A stretch of 36,828 bases of DNA from an uncultured Oscillospiraceae bacterium (lineage in GTDB: Bacteria; Bacillota; Clostridia; Oscillospirales; Oscillospiraceae), in the NCBI GenBank assembly GCA_947632365.1, contig CANROZ010000005.1, positions 1 through 36,828 on the forward strand, given 5' to 3'. The notes under the pieces are model-generated. The model was not told the origin of the DNA. It ran no database searches and saw only the letters and a program-made list of their open reading frames with translations. This document shows, one piece after another, positions 19,584 through 27,661 of the stretch. Both the position numbers and the translations under genes were made by a program. Position 1 is the stretch's first letter, and each line of letters opens with the position of its first letter.

Positions 19584-19644
19584 GACCGCTCACACCAACA
19601 TCTATCGTTATACAGCTTAAATTTGCCAGTCCACACATCATAAC

Positions 19645-19675
19645 AAAATACGCCTTGAAATTCAAGGCGTATTTT
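19645..19675. terminator. Terminator-like hairpin between ispA and dxs
   Basis: 15-bp perfect arms AAAATACGCCTTGAA / A / TTCAAGGCGTATTTT. Confidence 0.75.
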
Positions 19676-19703
19676 GCATATTTTCATTACAAAATGAATA
19701 CTT

Positions 19704-20519
19704 TCAGGATTCCCGCCCGGCCAGCTTCTCCGTCAGGGTACGCAGAAACTCCGTGTCCTCGAACTTATCCAGCAGCGCATAGGCGTCCTGGGTATAGCTC
19801 TCGGTCATCTGCTGACACTTCTCCGGCCCCAGCAGGGCGCAGAAGCCGTCGCCGTCCAGCAGGTCGTCCCGGCACTGGAAGGCCATGCCCAGCGCCGCCC
19901 CAAAGTCCCGGGCCGCGGCCACGGTCTCCTCGGCGGCTCCCACGGCGGCGGCGCCCATGGCACAAGCTGCGGCGATGAGCGCGGCGGTCTTGCAAAGATC
20001 GGTGGCCGTCAGGCCCTCCGCTGTGATGTCCGTGTCGTCCAGGTCCATATACTGTCCGCCGCAGATGCCGCCAATGCCCGCCGCGCCGCTGAGGATGCGG
20101 CAGCAGCGAAACCGGGCCGACTCGCTGATGGGCGCGTCGCACACCGCCGCGAAGGCCTCCGCCTGCAGGCAGTCCCCCGCCAGCACCGCCGTGCCCGCGC
20201 CGAACTTCACATGGCTGGAGGGCTTGCCCCGGCGCTCGTCGTCGTCGTCCATGCAGGGCAGGTCGTCGTGGATGAGGCTGTAGCTGTGCAAAAGCTCCAG
20301 CCCGCAGGCCACGGGCACCACGTCCTCCGGCTCGCCGCCGCAGATGCGGGCAAACTCCAGGCACAGCACGGGCCGCACCCGCTTGCCCCCGGGGATCAGG
20401 CTGTAGATCATGGCCTCCCGGAGCCCGTCGGCCCCATCCTCCGCAGGGGTGAACCGCCCCGCCAGCCAGTACTCCACCATGGCTCTGTACTGCTCGAATC
20501 TCTCTTTTGCGTCTATCAT
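19704..20519 (-). CDS. ispA: Polyprenyl synthetase (farnesyl/geranyl diphosphate synthase type)
   Basis: GGKRVRPVLCLEF, LIHDDLPCMDDDDERRGKPSSH (first Asp-rich motif), FQCRDDLLDGDG (second). Confidence 0.94.
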   Translation of the reverse strand: MIDAKERFEQYRAMVEYWLAGRFTPAEDGADGLREAMIYSLIPGGKRVRPVLCLEFARICGGEPEDVVPVACGLELLHSYSLIHDDLPCMDDDDERRGKPSSHVKFGAGTAVLAGDCLQAEAFAAVCDAPISESARFRCCRILSGAAGIGGICGGQYMDLDDTDITAEGLTATDLCKTAALIAAACAMGAAAVGAAEETVAAARDFGAALGMAFQCRDDLLDGDGFCALLGPEKCQQMTESYTQDAYALLDKFEDTEFLRTLTEKLAGRES

Positions 20520-20532
20520 GCCCTCTCTCCTC

Positions 20533-20763
20533 TCATTCAAACGGCAGTTCTTCCGGCTCGCCGTCCGGTCCCTTGCGCAGCTGGACCACTTTCTGTTCCG
20601 CCTCGTCCAGCAGCTTTCCGCAGGCGCGGATGAGCCCCGCGCCCTCCTCGAACAGCCCCAGGCTCTCCGCCAGAGGCGCGTCGCCCTTCTCCAGGCTCTT
20701 CACGATCTCCTCTAGCCTAGCCAGCGACTGTTCAAAGCTCATTTGCTCAGCCTTTTTCGCCAC
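20533..20763 (-). CDS. xseB: Exodeoxyribonuclease VII small subunit
   Basis: 76 aa; MSFEQSLARLEEIVKSLEKGDAPLAESLGLFEEGAGLIRACGKLLDEAEQKV. Confidence 0.95.
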   Translation of the reverse strand: MAKKAEQMSFEQSLARLEEIVKSLEKGDAPLAESLGLFEEGAGLIRACGKLLDEAEQKVVQLRKGPDGEPEELPFE

Positions 20764-21958
20764 AGTGTACCTCCTCCACGACGCAGTCCAGGCTGCCCCC
20801 GGACAGCTTCACATCTATCCTGTCGCCCACCGCCGCGTCTGCCGCAGAGCGGATGGCAGCGCCGTTTTTCTCCGCAATGGCATAGCCCCGGCCCAGCACC
20901 TTCAGCGGGCTGAGGGCGTCCAGCTTGGCCGCCAGGGCCACATAGGCCCGGCGCTTTTCCTCCGCCGCCTTCGCCGCTGCCGCCACCAGTCTCGCCCGGG
21001 CATAGTCCAGCGCCATCGCCTTGGCCCCCAGATATACCTCCGGATCGGTCAGCGCCGGGCGGGCAGCCAGGCCGTCCAGTTCCCGCCGCAGGCCCTCCAG
21101 CTTCTTGGCCATGGCCTGTCTGAGGCGGATATCTGTCTGGGCCACAGCGGCCGTTACCTCCTGGATATCCGGTCCGGCGATCTCGGCGCCGTTGGAGGGC
21201 GTGGCCGCCCGACGGTCCGCCACATAGTCGGCGATGGTCACGTCCGGCTCATGGCCCACGGCGGAGATGACCGGGATATCGGACGCGTAGATGGCCCGGG
21301 CCACCCGCTCGTCGTTGAAGGCCCACAGGTCCTCCAGGGACCCGCCGCCCCGCCCGGTGATGATGAGATCGGCCAGGGCGTGGCGGTTGGCATAGGCGAT
21401 GGCGCCCGCGATCTCCGGCGGCGCCTCCATGCCCTGCACTCGCACGGGCATCACCAGTATCTTCGCCAGGGGCCAGCGCTTTCCCAGCACCCGGATGATA
21501 TCGTGCACCGCGGCGCCCGCGCCGCTGGTGATCACCGCCACCCGCCGGGGAAAGAGCGGCAGAGGTTTTTTGTGGGCTGGATCGAAAAGTCCCTCGGCGG
21601 CCAGCTTTGCCTTCAGCTGCTCAAAGGCCACCTGCAGGTCGCCCACGCCCTCCGGCATCAGTCCAGTCACGTTCAGCTGATAGGACCCGTCCCGGGGATA
21701 GACCGTCACCCGGCCCGTGGCTACCACGCTCATGCCGTTTTCCGGCCGGAACCGGAGCTTGGCGGCGCTGAAGCGGAACATCACGCACCGCAGGCTGCCC
21801 TCAGCGTCCTTCATGGTGAAATAGTGGTGCCCGGAGGGATAGACCTTGTAGTTTGACAGCTCGCCCCGCACCGAGACCTGGCGCAGGATGGGATCGCTGT
21901 CCAGCAGCGCCTTCACATACTCGTTCAGGGCCGAGACGGTGAAGGTCTGCTCATCCAT
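20747..21958 (-). CDS. xseA: Exodeoxyribonuclease VII large subunit
   Basis: TFTVSALNEYVKALLDSDPILRQVSVRGELSNYK, SGHHYFTMKDAEGSLRCVMF, ITGRGGGSLEDLWAFNDE. Confidence 0.97.
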   Translation of the reverse strand: MDEQTFTVSALNEYVKALLDSDPILRQVSVRGELSNYKVYPSGHHYFTMKDAEGSLRCVMFRFSAAKLRFRPENGMSVVATGRVTVYPRDGSYQLNVTGLMPEGVGDLQVAFEQLKAKLAAEGLFDPAHKKPLPLFPRRVAVITSGAGAAVHDIIRVLGKRWPLAKILVMPVRVQGMEAPPEIAGAIAYANRHALADLIITGRGGGSLEDLWAFNDERVARAIYASDIPVISAVGHEPDVTIADYVADRRAATPSNGAEIAGPDIQEVTAAVAQTDIRLRQAMAKKLEGLRRELDGLAARPALTDPEVYLGAKAMALDYARARLVAAAAKAAEEKRRAYVALAAKLDALSPLKVLGRGYAIAEKNGAAIRSAADAAVGDRIDVKLSGGSLDCVVEEVHCGEKG

Positions 21959-22430
21959 CGCTCTGCCCTTCCCCGTCGGTCTGCTTCAGCACCTCCGCGC
22001 GATAGAAGCCTCCCAGCACGCCGTTGATGAACGACACAACATCCGGCTCCTCATAGCCTTTGGCCAGCTCCACCGCCTCGTCCATGGCAGCGGCGTCCGG
22101 CACATCCGGCATATAGAGCACCTCGTACATTGCCTGGCGCAATATGGCCGCGGCGCTGCGGGAGATGCGCTCCGGCCGCCAGCCCTTGGCGTATTGGCCG
22201 ATGAGCCCGTCCAGCTGCTCCCGCTTCTCCGCCACGCCTTGTACGCTCTGACGGATGAACTCCATATCCTTTTTCGAGGGCTTCTCCCGATAGAGCTCGT
22301 CCTCCTCCGCCATAGCGGCATAGTGCTCCCGGTCGAAAAAGGCCTCCACAGCGGCGTCGGGCTCCTGTCCGGTGCCCGCCACGGAAAAGCCCAGCTGAAT
22401 GGCGATCTCTCTCGCTGCCGATCTTGTCAT
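21951..22430 (-). CDS. nusB: Transcription antitermination protein NusB
   Basis: MTRSAAREIAIQLGFSV...YAKGWRPERISRSAAAILRQAMYEVLYMPDVPDAAAMDEAVELAKGYEEPDVVSFINGVLGGF. Confidence 0.93.
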   Translation of the reverse strand: MTRSAAREIAIQLGFSVAGTGQEPDAAVEAFFDREHYAAMAEEDELYREKPSKKDMEFIRQSVQGVAEKREQLDGLIGQYAKGWRPERISRSAAAILRQAMYEVLYMPDVPDAAAMDEAVELAKGYEEPDVVSFINGVLGGFYRAEVLKQTDGEGQSDG

Positions 22431-22450
22431 GGTGCCTCCAAATACAATAA

Positions 22451-22471
22451 GGAGCCCCGCTGCGGGGCTCC
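22451..22471 (-). terminator. Hairpin between the Asp23 gene and nusB (attenuator/weak terminator)
   Basis: GGAGCCCCG CTG CGGGGCTCC, followed on the minus strand by TTATTGTATT. Confidence 0.6.
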
Positions 22472-22489
22472 GATGATGGTCCTGTCCGG

Positions 22490-22849
22490 TTATTTGTCGA
22501 AGGAGATGCCCGTCACGTGGACGTTCACCACCGCGTTCATGCCCGTGATGGATTCCACCTCGCTGCATACCGCGTCCTGCACCCGCATGGCGGTGTCGGT
22601 GACGCTGCCCGCGGCGCGAACATTGATGAGCACATCGATGGTGATCTTCTCATCCAGAAAGCGGATCTTGAGGCCCTTGACGGGGTTCTTGCGCCCGAAG
22701 AGCTCCACCAGCTCCGACGTGGTGGGACTGCCCAGCCCGGCCACGCCCTCCACCTCGGTCACCACCGCCGCCACCATGACGGCGATCACGTCCTCCGAGA
22801 TGTTGACAGTGCCCTTCTCTTCCTGCTTGGTGATGTAGTTCTCTGCCAT
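22490..22849 (-). CDS. Asp23/Gls24 family envelope stress response protein (YqhY-like)
   Basis: MAENYITKQEEKGTVNISEDVIAVMVAAVVTEVEGVAGL...VNVHVTGISFDK. Confidence 0.93.
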   Translation of the reverse strand: MAENYITKQEEKGTVNISEDVIAVMVAAVVTEVEGVAGLGSPTTSELVELFGRKNPVKGLKIRFLDEKITIDVLINVRAAGSVTDTAMRVQDAVCSEVESITGMNAVVNVHVTGISFDK

Positions 22850-22881
22850 CGCCAGCCACCTCCCGATCATTCATCAGAGGT

Positions 22882-22890
22882 ATTATAGCA
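22882..22890 (-). promoter_or_regulatory. Extended -10 element (TGCTATAAT) upstream of the Asp23 gene
   Basis: Minus strand TGCTATAAT in the AT-rich gap between spoIIIAH and the Asp23 gene. Confidence 0.5.
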
Positions 22891-22915
22891 CAGGCTTTCC
22901 AAAAAGAAAAGGGAT

Positions 22916-23482
22916 TTATTCCGTTACCTCGATGATATTCAGCGCCTGGGCGGGCCAGTCGGTGTTGGAGACCACCGCCTCGGTGATCTGGGCCACTTGG
23001 GTGTCGGTCAGGCCCTCCAGCGGCGCGGGCACCGCCACGGTCACGCCCTCGTCGCTGACCATCACCACGCAGTCGTTGAAATCCTTTGCCAGCAGCTGGT
23101 TTTCCAACAGGCTCTCCTGCAGGTTCCAGCTGGCCATGGCATTGATCTGGCGCATGGACTCATCGATGACCTCCTGACTTGTCTCGTCCCCGGCGCAGGC
23201 CTGCTCCAGCAGCTGCAGCGCCTCATCCCGGGAGGACTGGCGGGTGAGCCGCGCCTCGTCGAAATAGGCGTTCACCGCCACGCTGGGGCTGCTCTGCGTC
23301 TCCGCAGAGGCCGCCGTATACTCCTCCTGGGCCGCCATCATCGCTGCGTCCTCCGCCGCCACCATGGCCGCGTCCGCCGCGCCCCAGCGGCTGTTGTAGG
23401 ACCAGTTGAGATACACCGCTGCCCCCACGAACACCAGCACCGCGATGACCACGATGTTTCTCTTTAAATTCCTCTTCATCAT
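22916..23482 (-). CDS. spoIIIAH: Stage III sporulation protein AH
   Basis: MMKRNLKRNIVVIAVLVFVGAAVYLNWSYN...; C-terminal LAKDFNDCVVMVSDEGVTVAVPAPLEGLTDTQVAQITEAV; last gene of spoIIIA cluster. Confidence 0.92.
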   Translation of the reverse strand: MMKRNLKRNIVVIAVLVFVGAAVYLNWSYNSRWGAADAAMVAAEDAAMMAAQEEYTAASAETQSSPSVAVNAYFDEARLTRQSSRDEALQLLEQACAGDETSQEVIDESMRQINAMASWNLQESLLENQLLAKDFNDCVVMVSDEGVTVAVPAPLEGLTDTQVAQITEAVVSNTDWPAQALNIIEVTE

Positions 23483-23829
23483 TGTTCCCTCCAGCTTTCA
23501 TTCATTTTATAGATCACGACTCTGTCCGCGCCCAGTCCGGTATAGCACCGCACCGTCTCTGTGATGGCCAGACGCACCGTCACGTTCTCCGCGCCCTGGC
23601 ATACCACCGCGGCGCCTTTTTCTGAGAGCAGTACCTCCGCGCGCCCCACCCCTTCCATTGACGAGAGCAGCTCTCCCAGCCGGGCCTCCTCCGTATCTGC
23701 CGTCGGAGAGGGCATATCCTCCCCCTGTCCGGACGGCCACAGCAGCAGTCCCAGCCCCACCAGTCCCACCAGCAGCACGTACTTGCAGCGCCCCAGCCAC
23801 GCCAGGAGCCTATCCCGTCCGTCACCCAT
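23479..23829 (-). CDS. spoIIIAG: Stage III sporulation protein AG
   Basis: Start at CAT 23827-23829: MGDGRDRLLAWLGRCKYVLLVGLVGLGLLLWPSGQ...EARLGELLSSMEGVGRAEVLLSEKGAAVVCQGAENVTVRLAITETV. Confidence 0.9.
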   Translation of the reverse strand: MGDGRDRLLAWLGRCKYVLLVGLVGLGLLLWPSGQGEDMPSPTADTEEARLGELLSSMEGVGRAEVLLSEKGAAVVCQGAENVTVRLAITETVRCYTGLGADRVVIYKMNESWREQ

Positions 23830-24292
23830 CGCGCCGCCACTCCTGCCGGGACACGGGGATGCCCAGCTCTCCCTCGATGGAGGCGGCAAGGCCGCTGTCA
23901 AACGGCGCGTCCAGCGCCGCCTGCCAGGGATACCACAGCAGGGCCTGCTCATCCCACCGGGCGGTCACGGTGACGGAGCCCACGCTGACGCCTGCCTGGG
24001 CCGCTTTGCCTAATATATATGCCTGGCACCGCTGCTCTATGTACGTCCGATCCAGCATTTTTCCCTCCTCTTCTGCCTGGGATACGATCTGACTGGCCCG
24101 CTGCCTGTAAAGGGCCATGTCCCGGGCCAGGCTGTCCGTATCCAGCCGCGCCACAGGCCCCGCCACCGCCAGGGCGCACACCAGCCCGCACACCAGCCGC
24201 GTCACCTTCTGCACCCGGCCCGGGGGCGTCAGCGTCAGGGCCAGCGCCCCCAGCAGAGACGCCGCCGTGATGTGGGCGATCCAGTCCATCAT
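23822..24292 (-). CDS. spoIIIAF: Stage III sporulation protein AF
   Basis: MMDWIAHITAASLLGALALTLTPPGRVQKVTRLVCGLV...; position between AG and AE. Confidence 0.87.
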   Translation of the reverse strand: MMDWIAHITAASLLGALALTLTPPGRVQKVTRLVCGLVCALAVAGPVARLDTDSLARDMALYRQRASQIVSQAEEEGKMLDRTYIEQRCQAYILGKAAQAGVSVGSVTVTARWDEQALLWYPWQAALDAPFDSGLAASIEGELGIPVSRQEWRRDG

Positions 24293-25353
24293 AGGGCGAA
24301 CACCTCCGTGGAAAGAACGATGGACACGAACAGCATGGTCCCCGCGCTGCCCACCAGGCCCAGGGCCATCCCGTAGGCCGTGCCGATCCGGCCGATGAGC
24401 CCCGCCAGCCGTCCCTCGGCGAAGGGCTCGGCCACACAGGACGCCGCCTTGAACAGCAGGTAGTGCAGCCCCAGTCCCATCGCCGGGCCAAGGCACACCC
24501 CCAGCACCGCCGCCAGACCGAAGATGCCCACCGCGCCACGGACCATGGCCGCCCCGGCCACATAGGCGTCCGCCGCGTCCGCCAGGATGGACCCCACCAC
24601 CGGAAGGGCAGCGGAGATGGCGCTCTTGGCAAGGCTGCCCGCCACCTTATCCGCGCCGCCTGCGATGGCCCCCGTCATGGTCAGGGCCAGGGTGAAGGCG
24701 GTGGTCATGGCCGTCAGGAGCGTGGTGCACACCCACCCCACCAGCTTCACCGGACCGCCCATGGCCCCGGATGGCAGCGCCGCGTGGGCAGTGCTGGCGG
24801 CGGCATAGGCATAGATGCAGGGCAAGATCAGCCGCAGCCCCACGCCCATCATCACATCCATGAACAGCGCCGACGCCGCGTAGCGGGCCGCCGCCGCGGC
24901 ACCATGGCCGCTGGCTGCCGCGCTGGCCGCCACTGTGGGCAGCAGCGCCCTTGAAAAGTCAGCCAGCTCCAGCAGCGCCGTCTCGGTCTGGCCAAGAAAG
25001 GACTTGATGTCCCCCGCGCAGGCCGCCATGATGGCCAGCGCGCCGCCCAGGATCACGTATTCTGCGCCGCCGCCCTTCTCCCCCAAAGCCGCCGCCAGAG
25101 AGCACAGCAGCGTCACCGCCAGAGCCACCGAGGCGCTGCGGGCCGCGGCGGAGAGGTGTCCGGACAGAGCCGTGAGCGCCCACTGCCCGATCCGCTGCCA
25201 CAGCCCTCCGCCAGAGGCGTCCTCCACCGAGGCGTCCCCTAATATCTCCCTTGCCGACTCCGGCAGGGCGTCCTCCAGTCCCTCCGTGTCCACCGCCAGC
25301 GCCGGAACGGGCAGGACCAGGAGCAGGAGCAAAATGACAGAAATCATCCTCAT
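24289..25353 (-). CDS. spoIIIAE: Stage III sporulation protein AE
   Basis: MRMISVILLLLLVLPVPALAVDTEGLEDALPESAREILGD...; polytopic; the longer ORF in the track extends into non-coding/out-of-frame sequence. Confidence 0.92.
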   Translation of the reverse strand: MRMISVILLLLLVLPVPALAVDTEGLEDALPESAREILGDASVEDASGGGLWQRIGQWALTALSGHLSAAARSASVALAVTLLCSLAAALGEKGGGAEYVILGGALAIMAACAGDIKSFLGQTETALLELADFSRALLPTVAASAAASGHGAAAAARYAASALFMDVMMGVGLRLILPCIYAYAAASTAHAALPSGAMGGPVKLVGWVCTTLLTAMTTAFTLALTMTGAIAGGADKVAGSLAKSAISAALPVVGSILADAADAYVAGAAMVRGAVGIFGLAAVLGVCLGPAMGLGLHYLLFKAASCVAEPFAEGRLAGLIGRIGTAYGMALGLVGSAGTMLFVSIVLSTEVFAL

Positions 25354-25376
25354 ATATCTGAATATGCCTCGCAGAG

Positions 25377-25524
25377 TTTGCGCCCGCAGGCGCAAATAAA
25401 TTCGGATATGATTTCCCAGGGCGTGTACCTGGGAAATCATTCTTCTCGGCCTGCAAACGCGCGAGCGCAGCGAGTGCGCTGCAGCAGGCTGAAGCCTTCT
25501 CGTTTGAATGCTTGCATTCAAACG
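25377..25524. repeat. Multi-hairpin intergenic element between spoIIIAD and spoIIIAE
   Basis: Four hairpins: TTTGCGCC/GGCGCAAA; ATGATTTCCCAGG/CCTGGGAAATCAT; GCAGCG/CGCTGC; CGTTTGAATG/CATTCAAACG. Confidence 0.8.
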
Positions 25525-25904
25525 AAGTCGCCTATCATCTGCAAGAGTGAGCGGATCAGCGGCAGGGCCGTGACCATGGCGCAGGCCGCCCCTGTCAGCT
25601 CCACCGCCGAGGCGATGGCCCCCTGGCCCGCGTCCTTGCACAGGTCCGCCGCCAGCCGCGTCACCACCCCGATGCCCACGCATTTGAGCACCGGGTCTAC
25701 GATGGCGGGACTGAGCCCGGTCTGGGCCCGGGCCAGGTCGATGACCTCCTTCAGCTGGGAGAACAGTTCCATGGCCAGCCCGGCGCCCATGATGCACACC
25801 GCGAGGCTCAGCGCCAGGCCCATCTCCGGGGCGTTTTTCTTCAGCAGCAGCGCGATGAGCGCCCCCGTCAGCCCCAGGGCCGCCGCCTTCATCAGGATGC
25901 TCAT
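25518..25904 (-). CDS. spoIIIAD: Stage III sporulation protein AD
   Basis: MSILMKAAALGLTGALIALLLKKNAPEMGLALSLAVCIMGAGLAMELFSQLKEVIDLA...LIRSLLQMIGDFV. Confidence 0.94.
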   Translation of the reverse strand: MSILMKAAALGLTGALIALLLKKNAPEMGLALSLAVCIMGAGLAMELFSQLKEVIDLARAQTGLSPAIVDPVLKCVGIGVVTRLAADLCKDAGQGAIASAVELTGAACAMVTALPLIRSLLQMIGDFV

Positions 25905-26095
25905 AGCTCGAACAACCGCCGGATAAGGTCGAACAGCTCCGCGATGCGCTGCACCAGTATCACCAGCACCACCACCAGCCCCGCGATGGTGGTCATCAGC
26001 GCCTGCTCGTCCCGGCCGGAACGGGTCAGCAGCAGATTCAGCACCGCCACCAGGATGCCCACCGCCGCTATCTTGAATATCAGATCAACATCCAT
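25901..26095 (-). CDS. spoIIIAC: Stage III sporulation protein AC
   Basis: 64 aa MDVDLIFKIAAVGILVAVLNLLLTRSGRDEQALMTTIAGLVVVLVILVQRIAELFDLIRRLFEL; ATG at 26095. Confidence 0.93.
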   Translation of the reverse strand: MDVDLIFKIAAVGILVAVLNLLLTRSGRDEQALMTTIAGLVVVLVILVQRIAELFDLIRRLFEL

Positions 26096-26118
26096 CTGTC
26101 CACCCCCGGGCACCGTGT

Positions 26119-26616
26119 CTACAAAAGCAGCACCGCCAGCAGCGCCGCCCCGGCGGCGGACACGCCCACCACCATCCGGCCCCGCTCCTGCAGCTCCAGC
26201 CGTGCACGGTCCCGGGCCTGCTCCATCTCCAGTCGGGTCGCCGTCACCGCCCGCAGCTGCTCCTCCGCTCCGTAGCGGCCCAGCACGGCCCCCAGGGGCA
26301 GCAGGATGGCCCGCTCCGCCGTAGGCAGTACCGCCAGCGCATCCGTCCATATCTCCGCCAGTTCCCGTTCTCCCAGCTGCTCCAGCCCCGACCCCATCCG
26401 GCGGCAGAGCTCTCCCGCCTGCCCATCCAGCAGGACGGACAGCTTTTGAAACATGTCAGGCAGGGGCGTGCGGAACCGCTCCAGCTCATAGCCCATCATC
26501 TCCAGCATCCGGCAGAGCGCCGCGCGCAGCGCCGCCCGGCGCCGGAGCGCATCCGCCCCGGCCAGGCCCGCCAGCGCCCCCGCCCCCACCAGCAGCGCCG
26601 CCCCGGTCAGGCGCAC
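26119..26616 (-). CDS. spoIIIAB: Stage III sporulation protein AB
   Basis: ALRRRAALRAALCRMLEMMGYELERFRTPLPDMFQKLS...ERGRMVVGVSAAGAALLAVLLL; position between AA and AC. Confidence 0.9.
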   Translation of the reverse strand: MRLTGAALLVGAGALAGLAGADALRRRAALRAALCRMLEMMGYELERFRTPLPDMFQKLSVLLDGQAGELCRRMGSGLEQLGERELAEIWTDALAVLPTAERAILLPLGAVLGRYGAEEQLRAVTATRLEMEQARDRARLELQERGRMVVGVSAAGAALLAVLLL

Positions 26617-27485
26617 GGCAGCGCCTCTACTTCGTACCGCCTCACGCCGTCAACGCTCTCCACCCACACCCGACGGCGGAAGGCGCCGCTGGTCAGAAGG
26701 GCCCGCAGAGCGGGGCTCTCCGGCCCCTCCGGCGCACCGTGGACCGTGGCCAGCACCGCCACGCCGCAGCCCGCCGCAGCCAGGATAGCGTCAGTGTCCG
26801 ACGGGTCCGCCGCCTCGTCCACCGCCACGATCTGAGGCCCCATTCCCCGCAGCAGGATGCCCAGCGCCTGGGCCTTCCCCAGGCCCGTGAGCACGTCCGT
26901 GTGAGGCCCCACGTCAAAGGCGGGCTCTCCCTGCCAGGCGTCCGCGATCTCCCCCCGCTCGTCCGCCACAGCCACCCGCCATCCGGCGCCGCTGAGCCGC
27001 CGGATGAGCTCCCGCAGCAGCGTGGTCTTGCCCGCCCCCGGCGGGGACACGATCAGCGTGGAGGTAAAGCCGTCCGCCGTGAGCGCGGGCCATATGCCGT
27101 CGGCGCAGCCCGGCACCGCCCGGGGGATGCGCAGGGCCAGAGAGGATATCTGCCGCAGGCTCTCCATGCCCATCGGGCCCGACACCGCCGTGCCGCACAC
27201 CCCTACCCGCACGCCGCCCGGCGCGGCGAGAAACCCCCGGCGCAGCTGTTCGCCCGCCGCGTGCATGCTGGCCCCCGTGGCCGTATCCACCACGGCCAGC
27301 AGCTCCCGCTCCGTCACGGGCCCGGTGCCCAAACCGTATTCCCGCCCTGCCATGAGCACGGTGCCGACCTGGCCCCGCCGCAGGCGTATCTCCTCGCACA
27401 CCGCCCGCTCCGCCGGGTCCAGAGCCATCGCGCTCCGGCGCAGCATCGGCGGCAGCAGCGCCGCCGCCGCCATAAAGCCGTCCAT
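26607..27485 (-). CDS. spoIIIAA: Stage III sporulation protein AA (ATPase)
   Basis: EIRLRRGQ, SMHAAGEQLRRGFLAAPGGVRVGVCG, LIVSPPGAGKTTLLRELIRRLS, VAVADERGEIAD. Confidence 0.95.
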   Translation of the reverse strand: MDGFMAAAALLPPMLRRSAMALDPAERAVCEEIRLRRGQVGTVLMAGREYGLGTGPVTERELLAVVDTATGASMHAAGEQLRRGFLAAPGGVRVGVCGTAVSGPMGMESLRQISSLALRIPRAVPGCADGIWPALTADGFTSTLIVSPPGAGKTTLLRELIRRLSGAGWRVAVADERGEIADAWQGEPAFDVGPHTDVLTGLGKAQALGILLRGMGPQIVAVDEAADPSDTDAILAAAGCGVAVLATVHGAPEGPESPALRALLTSGAFRRRVWVESVDGVRRYEVEALPCA

Positions 27486-27571
27486 GCGCTCCCTCCTCTC
27501 TGGACAAGTTTATTGGCCTGTCCCCGGCTTTATGCCTGGGGAACTGTTCACACTATGTTTACATCAATATA

Positions 27572-27600
27572 TTGACTTTGTTTGCCGCGTTTGGTAACAT
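27572..27600 (+). promoter_or_regulatory. Candidate sigma-A promoter for the ABC exporter operon
   Basis: TTGACT (27572-27577), 17-bp spacer, TAACAT (27595-27600). Confidence 0.45.
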
Positions 27601-27661
27601 ATTTTAGATTATGTTGTGTTCAAGACAGTGCTTCTGTCTGGAAAGGAGCCGTACCCATCCC

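Noticed and set aside
17577-19643. 688-aa plus-strand ORF
   Set aside because: Antisense to dxs; His/Arg/Gly-rich shadow frame with no domain motifs.
25377-25524. CRISPR array or IS element in the spoIIIAD-AE spacer
   Set aside because: No regularly spaced direct repeats and no transposase; structure is unrelated tandem hairpins.
25354-25797. N-terminal extension of the spoIIIAE ORF (502 aa in the ORF track)
   Set aside because: Extension is out-of-frame reading through the hairpin spacer and spoIIIAD; the hydrophobic signal-like start MRMISVILLLLLVLPVPALA at 25353 is the credible N-terminus.
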